From: Sorghum bicolor | Taxonomy: Eukaryota; Streptophyta; Magnoliopsida; Poales; Poaceae | NCBI RefSeq assembly: GCF_000003195.3 | Contig: NC_012876.2 | Coordinates: forward strand, 43,814,619-43,878,618 | Direction of reading: 5' to 3' | Length of the DNA: 64,000 nucleotides | In this document: positions 48,405 through 58,100 of the stretch, in pieces | How positions within the stretch are numbered: position 1 is the first letter of the stretch | Layout of the letters: each line of letters opens with the position of its first letter | The notes under the pieces: generated by a model | Databases searched by the model: none | Seen by the model: the letters and a program-made list of their open reading frames with translations, nothing else | Told to the model about the DNA's origin: nothing | Translations under genes and position numbers: made by a program

Positions 48405-51400
48405 TCAGTCCATGGTACGATCCTCGCCACCCTCACCTCCGCCCGAGCTAGCCTCAGGAGGGAGCACCTCAGGCTCGAAGAGCTTGGCCAACCTTTCTCC
48501 AGGAGCCTCCGCGTCGTCGATCAAGGCATGGAGCCTCTCCTCGTTCTCCGCGTCGGTCTTGGAGATGTCGGTGACGAAGCCATGGGACACCACCTCCATG
48601 TCGTAGGAGAAGCCCGAGCAGACAACCGCCATCGCCCGCTTCACCCCGATGTGGAGGGCATCCCGCACCCGATCTCGCAGCGTCGCGCCTATGTAGCACA
48701 ACTGGTCGATCAGGGCGTCGCCTCGAGCGTCCTCCCTCGACTCATCCATAGGCTCGACCTCCCAAGAGGTCGAGAGATCGCTTATCGCCGTCCGCACTCG
48801 ACGGTTCAAAGCGACCTCAGCCTCGAGTTGAGCCTTGGCGTTGCGAGCCTCGGCTTGGGCGGCCAGGAGTTCGTCCTTGAGCCCTATAAACGCCAATACA
48901 GAGAAGGCTTAGAAAAAACTCAAACACACCTCGAAAAGGAAATTCGACAAAGGAAACATACCTTTGATGCTCTCCTCTAGAGCCGTGTTCTCACCAACCA
49001 ATCTGGTATTGGCACGCTCGATCTCTCTGTTGGAGCGCGCCAGCTCAGTATTGGCGACGCGGAGATCTTCAATCACCCTGCCGGCCTGGGCGACGGCTCC
49101 ACTCTTCTCCAGCAGTTCTCCCTTCAGACGCTCGACGTCGTCGGAGAGACTGCGGGATCGAGCTCGCTCTATCTCGAGGTCTTCGAGGGCTTTCTTCTTC
49201 GCGTCCTCGGCGGCACCTCTGGCGACCTCATTTTCCACGCAAGCCACCTTCATCTTCTGGAAGGTATCGCGGAGGGAGTCCAGGTCGGTTTGGAGAAGGC
49301 CCTTTTCCTTGTCCAGATCCGCGATGACGCTCTTGTGGGACAGGACCTCCTCCCGGGCTCTGGACGCGGCCTCCTCGACTGTAAGAGTCCGCTCTCGTAG
49401 CCGCACCGCCTCCTCCTCCGCCTTCTTCGAGACCTCTCGGGCCTCGGCCAAAGCAGCCTCCCTCACTTTCTTCTCCTCCTCGAGTGCTATAAGATCTTTG
49501 TAAGCTTTAAGCAGCTTTTCCTGCGACTCGAGGAGTTGATCCTTGAGGAGGGGAAGCTGCTCCCATCCGCCCCTCGTGGCGTGAATGAAGCTAGATTTGA
49601 TGCGAGAGGTCTCTTTCATATCCTGCGAATCAGGAGTCAGGAGGATTAGAACATAGAAACCCAAAAGCACCACCAAGATTGGAGCTCGAGAAACGCTTAC
49701 AAAATAGGCTGGGCCAAGCCCGTTGTTGATGACGTCCGATAGGAGCCCCACCACATGTTTCATCCAAAGGCGGAGCTCCTCGACGTGCTCCCACTTCTCG
49801 ACCTCCTTCTTGTCGTCGAGGAAGATATTGGGCTCGGACGGGTCGCTGGAAGCTCGGATACGAATCCGATCGGGACACCAGTTCTCCATCTCCCGATCGG
49901 CCCGCACCTTGACACCGCGGAGAAAGTTCTCGACGGTCTCGAGAGAACCCCCGTGGCGCAAGAACAGGTCGGCGAGGCAAGGGAACCGCCCGTCGTCATC
50001 CACCGTTTTCCACGTACCGTCCTTGCTCCCAGACGATCCGATCTCGTCTTCCTCAGAGGGAAAACGGTCCTCCCACGCTCGACGCTCCCGGAGGAACCCT
50101 GGGGCGATCCCGTCCATGCCGTAGAGTGTCCTCTTGATCTCGGACTCGGGGTCGGTGGGGGTGCGCATCATGCAGGCGAGCGCCACCACTCCGTCCGCTC
50201 GACCCGACTCTGCCCGGATCGCGGCGGGCGCCCCCGGGAGAAGCCACGCTGGGGTGGGAGGCCCGTACACCGGCAAATCTCCCTCTTGATCGCCGGGCTC
50301 TTGCGACGCCTGCGGCACCGACCCGGCCAAAATTCGAGGCGGGGACTCGAGTGGCTCGTTCTCTTGGCCCCCCAGCTGCTGCTGCTGCTCGTCCTGCTGA
50401 TGCAGCAGTTGCTCCTCCGGCTGGGGTTGCTGCTGCTGCTGCTCTAGTGACGGCTGCGCCGCCTCGCGCTCCCGCGCCTCCTCCTCCACCATCTTCCTTT
50501 GCGTCTCGAGGGCTCGAAGGCCTGCGGGCCAGGTAGCCCGTCCTGCGACGTTGGGAGTCGACGCCTCTTCCTCCATGGGTCGGACGCCCCCAGACGCTTC
50601 GTTACCATCAGACGTGTCGCTGATGGTGATGGGTTCCCCCTCGACCCCCAATCGAGGGGGCTCGGGGGCTCCCCCTGACACTCGCGTCTGGGGGGTCGCA
50701 TCATGAGTTGGTGGCGGCGGAGTAGGCGCGGGACGAGGCGACGCCGCCTCGACGCCGGCTGAAGGTTGGGTGCTTGACGGGCCTGCAAAACAAAGGGTGA
50801 GGGTCAGACGTTATGATAACCGACATAATATCGCGACACCCAGAAATTAGCTACAAACCAGGTTCCGTGGAGGCGGCACCCGTTCTGAGCCTCTTGGCCA
50901 TCGATGGTTGGGCCTGCTCGAGGGTCCGTTTCAGCCTGAGAAAAAGTCAGCATGTGAGGAAAGGCGAGAGAATGAGGGGACGAAGACCACAATAACTAAA
51001 GGGCTTACCCCACGGGCAGAACGGCTCGCCTTCCGCCACCTCGACCAGCGGGCCTCGAGCCACCCCGCGTCGGGGCGCTAGGCCCCTCGAGGGCAGAAAT
51101 TGGCCTAGGCACGTCGGGTCTCGCTTGGCGGGCGCCGGGACTCGCGCTCCTACGACCGGCGTCACCTTTCTCAGAGGCCGCAGCGCGACCGCGGGTCAGC
51201 GGCCCCGACGCCTGGGACCTGGCCGGACCGCTCTCCTTGGGCGCCAGGGGAGGGCGCGGTGCGTCCTGGCCCGCCTTGAGCGCGGAAGGAACGTCGGGCC
51301 GGGGACGACGAGACCCGCTCGGAACCTCCTCCGGCACCTCCGTCCGGGGGGCGTCGACGTCATCTCGAGGCGGGCCCTCGAGGATCCGATCGAGACGCGA

Positions 51401-52674
51401 CGCCATCCCCTCAGAGTCGTCGCTACTCTCGTCGTCATCATCATCGTCGTTGGGGGATTCTTCCTCAGGCTCCCCCCTCTGCCTGGATTTGGCTCGACGC
51501 GCCTCTAATGCTTGGCGGTCGAGATTCTTCTTCTTCTCCCCCTTTTTTGCGGAGTCCTTGGCAGACTTCAACTTCTCGGCGGATTGGCGCCGTTTGTCGC
51601 GATCGACCTCGTCCTCCTTTACTGGAGGCCTCGAGGACCGGACATCAATCCGACCCTGCCAAAACTAAGGTAGACTTAGAAAACAAAGAGAGGGGAGAGG
51701 GGAAACCTAGAATCGAGGATGCGCGCAAGAAGAAAGCGTACCAGATCGATCGAGCCCGCGTCGGGTCGCATGGGGAAGCCGTTGACGTGCTCCGGTTTAA
51801 AATCACCGGCAATTGCGGCCCTGACTCGGGCCGCGACTTCATCGTCCGTCGGAGGCTCGCTGGACGTCCGACATGCCTCGAGGTCCCGAGACGAGACGCC
51901 AGGGCCCATCTCGTCCATCCTCAGCGGTCGTGACATCAGAGGGAGAACTCTCCGATGATGGACGGCCGAGAGGACGAGGGCGGCGGTCAAACCTTCCTGG
52001 CGAAGCTTCTTCAGGGCGTCGAGGAGAGGGTCGAGCCGAGGCTGATGAGCTTGGACGACGCCGTATGTCCAGTCCGCTGGGCGCTCCAAGATCAGACGGC
52101 CCGAATAGGGAGGTAGGAGGTTGTCGTCGTTCCGCAGGTAGAACCATTGAGAGTCCCAACCGGCATGGTTGGTCGACAACCCTACCGGTATGTACTCCCG
52201 CGGCCGGTCCGTCTTCCCCGTCTTCTGCACCAGATTGAGGCAACCCGCTCGCACGGGTTTCCTCACGCCCGTGGTTCCGGTGGAAGCGTGAAACAGCTCG
52301 CCCCTGTAGAGGTGGAGCCACAGCTCCCAGTGCGGCATCATCCCTAGGAAGCCCTCACAGACGGCGGCGAAGACCGCCGCCACGGTGATGGCGTTCGGGG
52401 AGAAGTGCTGCAGCTCCACCCCATAGTGGAAGCAGAGGGCCCGCATGAAGCGGCTTGGAGGCGCGCCCAAACCGTGGCGGTGGAACTTGGCGAACGACAC
52501 CACGTAGCCCTCGGGTGGCTGAGGCGTCCTGTGGCTCGCTGGCGGCGCGATCCACTCTGGCGACGACAGCGAGGTGCGGCGGCGCAGCAGTCCCTCCTTC
52601 TCGAGCTCTAACAGCCGGCGCTCCGTCATCGACGACGGGCGCCAGTCATCGGCGGCGACGAGTCTTACAGGCAT
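48405..52674 (-). CDS. Antisense six-exon gene with putative gypsy-type transposon domain
   Basis: Six exons on the minus strand join into one open frame: 52674-51742, 51655-51009, 50935-50859, 50782-49701, 49622-48962 and 48883-48405. The sum is 3879 bases, 1292 codons plus stop. All five introns are GT-AG and 73-86 bases long, and the phases agree at every junction. Exon 1 (residues 1-311) carries the domain annotated as putative gypsy-type transposon (Transposase_28), with HFSPNAITVAAVF and WELWLHLYRGELF. Exon 2 is acidic, then Pro/Arg-rich, with a run of Asp near residue 381. Exon 4 has a Gln-rich tract near 665-690. Exons 5-6 (about 914-1170) are a long Glu/Lys/Arg/Ala coiled coil. Function is unknown. 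Antisense genes in this position are known from Tat elements. The model is mine; splicing is not proven. Confidence 0.8.
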
Positions 52675-52806
52675 ATCGGCTAACGGGACAGTGGGTTCGC
52701 TACGGCTCGAGGGGGCGAGTGCGCGTGAGATGACAAGAAAGCGAAGGCAGCGAAAGAACGAGAGCGAGAAGGCGAAAGGGAGAGGAACGGCGGTGACGCG
52801 ACGACA

Positions 52807-52814
52807 TATTTATA
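52807..52814 (-). promoter_or_regulatory. TATA box for the antisense gene
   Basis: TATAAATA on the minus strand lies about 133 bases upstream of the ATG at 52674. Initiation about 30 bases downstream would give a pyrimidine-rich leader of about 100 bases, rich in CTCTC, CTTTC and TTCTTT runs. It suggests that the antisense gene has its own promoter inside the element. Confidence 0.6.
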
Positions 52815-53560
52815 GGCGGCTGTCCGCCAACGGACAGATCCGAGAAGTAAGGTAACTCCCCCCATAAATGCGCCGCCTGACAGCTCTCTCCCTCTCCTCA
52901 CAGGCCGGACTCTCCGAATTCCTCGCCGATACGGTGTCGCAACGTCATCCGCCTAAAAAGACGCGCCCAACGGGAAGAAATGCGAACCGCCACGACCGTT
53001 TCCTTCCCTCGTAAGCCAGGGGACATAACCACAAAAGTCTCGGGAGGTCGATGGCTGGCCCGCCGAAAGGGTTCGACAGCCGATCTCGAGCGCCAGAGTC
53101 AGGGATCTCTAGCGAGTGGTCGAAACTCGAGGCCCGCCTCGAGGGCTTGCTGGCGATGTTCAAGGTAGGGTCGAAACAGTCGAGAGGAATCCCCCGAAGG
53201 GAGGCATCGAGCCACTGGACTCTATCGAATGAGACCGGTATCCCCGACCACGTCGACCCTGCTTTATGAGGACGCCTCCGGGCTACAGCTGACCCCCCTC
53301 GAAAGGGGCACAGGTTCTCACTTGGACTACCCGCTAGGAACTCAATTCGGGATGAAAGACGCTCGCTCTATCGGGAGTACGTCGAAACCCACGGGTAAAA
53401 ACAAGCCAGTCAGAATCTTCCACCACTGGTGTCGAAAGCGCTTCTACGAGTTAGACAACATAACCCTCGAAGGAGTCAAAAACTCCTCCGAGGTCTCGGG
53501 GGCTACCCCGCGGGGTCGCTCGCGCGCCCCCACGAAAATTCGACCGTAAATCAAAACCTC
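52815..53560. other. Spacer upstream of the antisense gene
   Basis: No coding sequence is supported here. The region is GC-rich with many TCGA sites and ends shortly before the palindrome. It probably holds upstream promoter elements for the antisense gene and 3' untranslated sequence of the sense transcript. Confidence 0.45.
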
Positions 53561-53584
53561 CATTCGAGCGCTAGCGCTCGAATG
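53561..53584. repeat. Perfect 24-bp palindrome before the polypurine tract
   Basis: The 24 bases, CATTCGAGCGCT followed by its exact reverse complement, form a perfect dyad. It lies directly upstream of the purine-rich primer of plus-strand synthesis. Confidence 0.9.
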
Positions 53585-53600
53585 AAGGCTCGGGGGCTAC
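53585..53600 (+). promoter_or_regulatory. Polypurine tract of the Tat-like element
   Basis: AAGGCTCGGGGGCTAC directly precedes the 3' LTR. Its G-rich core is the likely plus-strand primer, although C and T interruptions make it imperfect. Confidence 0.65.
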
Positions 53601-54639
53601 TGTCGAGGGTATCGGTAAGGGGTACCCTCAGCGATGCGCATTATGAGATTGCCCATACAAAGGTTGGGACCCCCAATTCGACGCCTTAATCTTACTTACG
53701 CGCCGCCGACGACGGTCGCAGCCTCGAATACGGAAATAGCGTCGAGCGAACCGGTCAGGGCTCGAGCAGCGACTACCGTCAAAGGCGGAAGCGGGCTCGA
53801 GCGAACCGAGAGACGTCGAGCGTTAGGACACTGCCCGCCGCCTGACGCGCGCACGCGGGCGGGAGCATTAAATGCATCTGACGTTTCCCACCTAACACCC
53901 GGGTCACGGAAGGCGTGATAGGGAACAAGCTTCTGTCCCATCGTTCTTTTTGCAGCCTTCCCACCGAACGACCCAGGGTGCGTCAGGACGCAGGAAACGA
54001 GGATGGAACGTCTAATCGGGACCCCCTCGAGACACTCAAGGTCAGCGCTCCGGATGTCAGCCTATTGCGCGGCGCCCGACCCTCGACCGAACGAGGTCCC
54101 TTCCCGGGGACAAGTCGGGCATCGACTGACACCACCACAGCTGCTCCGCCGGATCCGCCACCATACCATACGAGCATGCGATCTCAGAACCAGCACAAGG
54201 CGGCTGGCAGGACAGCACGCAGGAGCACGCGTAATCATCACCAAGCTATCAAGATGGGACGGCTCGAGGCCATGACGTACGGAAGCCTCGAGTAGGTCAG
54301 CGCTCCATGCGGCTATCGATCCCTACTCTAATATCCATGCATGTACCCTTTGTCTCTCCTTGGAACTATAAAAGGAGGGACTCAGGAATAGAAGAGGGGA
54401 CAACGCAAGCACACATCCACACGTAGTAGAGCTGCACATTTCATTCCACACTTGTATTCGCCCCTGTACAAGCACTTAGGTGCAAGATAATACAAACTCT
54501 CCCCCCCGCTGGACGTAGGGCCTTCTCTTGCCCGAACCAGGATAAATCTCTGTGTTTTCTCGCATCACCATCCGAAAAGGGGAGCACGCATACAAATTTA
54601 CTCGTTGGTGTGATCCCCCCCGGGGGAAAAACACCGACA
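53601..54639 (+). mobile_element. 3' LTR of the Tat-like element
   Basis: It begins TGTCGAGGGTATC and ends CACCGACA, 1039 bp. It matches the 5' LTR except for five substitutions and one extra C. Its TATA box is at 54367-54373. Confidence 0.95.
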
Positions 54640-54644
54640 ATTGG
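54640..54644. repeat. Right target-site duplication (ATTGG)
   Basis: This is the second copy of the 5-bp duplication that flanks the Tat-like element; see 40369-40373. Confidence 0.92.
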
Positions 54645-55130
54645 ATTCCCGCTTGCATCAATTGCTCTAGTCTTTATAACGCTAGAGTAGTAATTAATAG
54701 ATTAGACGTGGTGTTTAGTCTTGCGATTACCTGGAATTGCACCCAATCCCACGGATTGTTGTGGTAGCCTTAGGGTAGTGACAGCCCTAACGGTCGATGT
54801 ATTCCACCTCGTTCGGATCGGTGTTTGTAGGACCGTAGTCGGAGCTTCCTAGCCCCCTTCTCATCTCTTTCTGTGGTTAGTGTTCTGATGTCCCGAAATA
54901 GATAATCTTGAAGTAATTCTTGATTCTTAGATCAACTAGAGAACTCTCAGGAAACTTCCTCTCTTCCCACCAAAAAATAATTATATAGTTATCCTTGGGC
55001 GATCTTGATTCTTAATTAGTACACTCACGTTCCCTGTGGAAAATCGATACTCTGGAATACTCCCGGGTGAAGGCTACATCGGTATCCGTGCGCTTGCGGA
55101 TTTTTCTGTTTGCGTTTAAAATACCCAACA
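54645..55130 (+). mobile_element. Solo LTR, right part (486 bp)
   Basis: The LTR resumes after the Tat-like insertion and ends AATACCCAACA at 55130. Its last 70 bases resemble the end of the LTR at 5619 (CTACATCGGTAT, GTGCGCTTGC). The rest of this part does not resemble that LTR. Confidence 0.85.
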
Positions 55131-58100
55131 ATTACCACTTGATGAGAACACGGGTGGCCCGATCTTCCGAAAGGTTCTGGTAACTCTCGATTTGGTGGAG
55201 ACGAGACACAAATTGATCCGGCTTCCGAACAACACGATACGAAACCCTACAATTTTCTTTATTTTTTTCATATTTTTCTTTTAGTTAGGAGCACCAAAGG
55301 AGTAACCACAAAAAAATTGAGCTTAAACAAGTGAAAGACATGGCCCGCGAAATTTTCTGAAGATTGTGAAAAATGTGAAAAAAACTTCACGAGGTGAAAA
55401 CTCAAACTTTAGAGGATCTAAAGTCAATCAAACCTGCCATTGAAAGGCACAGACAGATCCAAAAAATTTTTCTGATCGATTTTTTTATATGGAACGTTGA
55501 AATCGGAGTTCGTATGCGGAAGTTATGGCTATTTTATGAACGGACTCCGGATTAGAGGACAAAACGGTCCGAAAATGAGAAAAATTGCGGCGGTGGCTAA
55601 AAATTGATGGAAATAGTGGAGAAAAACATATGAACTGGACCCTAACAAGACCTAACCAGCAACAAGACCTCGACCAGGACACAAACTCAACACTACGGAC
55701 TCTGAAACTAAAATATGCAAATTCTATGGCGTGGAAGGGTTGTAGGACAGGAAAATGATATGGCACTGGACTTATGGGACGAACACAAGAACACTCAAAA
55801 CTAAAGATAGTTATGAACCTAATGGTATACCTAAAGCTTTGATTACCACTTGATTTGAACAAGGGTGGTCTGATCTTCCGAAAGGTTCTGGTAACTATCG
55901 ATTTGGAGGAGAAGAGACACAAATTGATCCGCTTTCGAACAACACGATCCGAAACTCAGCAAATTCTTTTTATTATTTTTTGATATTTTTCTTTCAGTTA
56001 GGAGCACTAAAGAAGTAACCACAGAAAATTTAAGCTTAAACAAGTGAAAGACATGGCCTGTGGAATTTTCTGAAGTTTGTGAAAAATGTGAAAAAAACTT
56101 CATGATGTGAAAACTTAAACTTCAGAGGTGAATTTGGAGGTTCTAAAATTTTCAAACCCGCCAATGGAGGGGACAAATAGATCCAAAAAATTTTTTTGAT
56201 CGATTTTGATATATGGAACATTGAAATCGGAGTCCGTATGCGAAAGTTATGGCTATTTTACGATCGGACTCCGAATTAGAGGACAAAACGGTCCGAAAGT
56301 GGGAAAAATTTGCGGCGGTGGCCAGAAATTGATGGAAACGATGGGGAAAAACACACGAACTGGACTCTAACAAGACCTAACCAGCAACAAGACCTCGGCC
56401 AGGACACAAACTCAACACTGCGAACTCTGAAACTAAAATATGCAAAGGCTATTGCGTGGAAGGGTTGTAGGACACGAAAATGATATGGCACTCGACTTAT
56501 GGGACGAAACACTCGAAACTAAGGGTAGATGTGAACCTAACAGTATACCTAAAGCTTTGATTACCACTTGATGAGTCAAGGGTGGCCCGATCTTCCGAAA
56601 GGTTCTGGTATCTCTCGATTTGGTGCAGACGAGACACAAATCGATCCGGCTTCCGAACAACACGATCTGAAAGCCTACAATTTTTTTTATTTTTTGATAT
56701 ATTTCTTTGAGTTAGGAGCACCAAAGAAGTAACCACATTAAATTTGAGCTTAAACAAGCGAAAGACATGGCCTGCGGAATTTTCTAAAGATTGTAAAAAA
56801 TATGAAAAAAACTTCACGAGGTGAAAACTCAAACTTTGGAGGTGAATTTTGAGGTTCTAAAATTTTCAAACCTACCAATGGAGGGGACAGACAGATCCAA
56901 AAAAAATTTCGGATCAATTTTGATATATGGAATGTTGAAATCGGAGTTCGTATGCGAAAGTTATGGCTATTTTACGGACTACGAATTAGAGGACAAAATA
57001 GTCCGAATGTGGGAAAAATTTGCGGCGGTGGCTAAAAATTGATGGAAACGGTGGGGAAAAACACACGAACTGGACTCTAACAAGACCTAACCAGCAACAA
57101 GACCTCGACCAGGACACAAACTCAACACTGCGGACTCTGAAATTGAAATATGCAAAGGCTATGGCGCGGAAGGGTTGTAGGACAGGAAAACGATACGGTA
57201 CTGGACTTATTGGACGAACACAAGAACACTCGAAACTAAGGGTAGATGCCAACCTAATGGTATACCTAAAGCTTTGTTTACCACTTGATGAGAACAAGGG
57301 TGGCCCGATCTTGTGAAAGGTTCTAGTAACTCTCGATTTGGTGGAGACGAGACACAAATCAATCCGGCTTCCAAATAACACGATGCGAAACCCTTCAATT
57401 TTTTTATTTTTTTGATATTTTTCTTTTAGTTAGGAGCACCAAACGAGTAACCACATATAATTTGACTTTAAAACAAGTGAAAGACTTGGCCTGCGGATTT
57501 TTCTTAAGATTGTGAAAAATGTGAAAAAAAACTTCACGGGGTGAAAACTCAAACTTTGGAGGTGAATTTGGAGGTTCTAAATTTTCAAACCCACCAAAAG
57601 CTAGGACACACAGATCCGAAATTTTTGTCTGATTGATTTCGATATATGGAACATTGAAATCGGAGTTCGTATGTGAAAGTTATGGCGATTTTACGAACGG
57701 ACTCCGAATTAGAGGACAAAACGGTAAATGGGAAAAATTTGCGGTGGTGGCTAGAAATTGATGGAAACGGTAGGAAAAAACACACGAACTGGACTCTAAC
57801 AAGACCTAACCAGCAACAAGACCTCAACAAGAACACAAACTCGACACTGCGGACTCTGAAACTGAAATATGCAAAGGCTATGGCGCGAAAGGGTTGTAGG
57901 ATACGAAAACGATATAGCCCTGGACTTATGGGACGAACACAAGAACACTCGAAACTAAGGGTGGATGTGAACCTAACGGTATACCTAAAGCTTTGATTAC
58001 CACTTGATGAGAACAAGGGTGACCTGACCTTCCAAAAGGTTCTGATATCTCTCGATTTGGTACAGACGAGACACAAATCGATCCGGCTTCCGAACAACAT

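Larger units (their letters stand above)
40374..54639 (+). mobile_element. Complete Tat-like Ty3/gypsy retrotransposon, 14.27 kb
   Basis: The element has, in order, a 5' LTR, primer-binding site, gag-protease, reverse transcriptase, two RNase H domains, integrase, a spacer, a spliced antisense gene, a second spacer, a palindrome, a polypurine tract and a 3' LTR. A matching 5-bp duplication flanks it. Size, absence of a chromodomain after integrase, a second RNase H and an antisense gene downstream of pol are characters of the plant Tat lineage. The LTRs differ by five substitutions and one single-base indel, so insertion is very recent. The base composition is GC-rich and dense in the tetranucleotide TCGA, unlike the AT-rich satellite around it. 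Lineage is inferred from architecture, not from a tree. Confidence 0.9.

Noticed and set aside
49755..50447. Plus-strand open frame of 230 codons and other sense frames across 48.4-52.7 kb
   Set aside because: They are shadows of the GC-rich antisense exons and show no domain.
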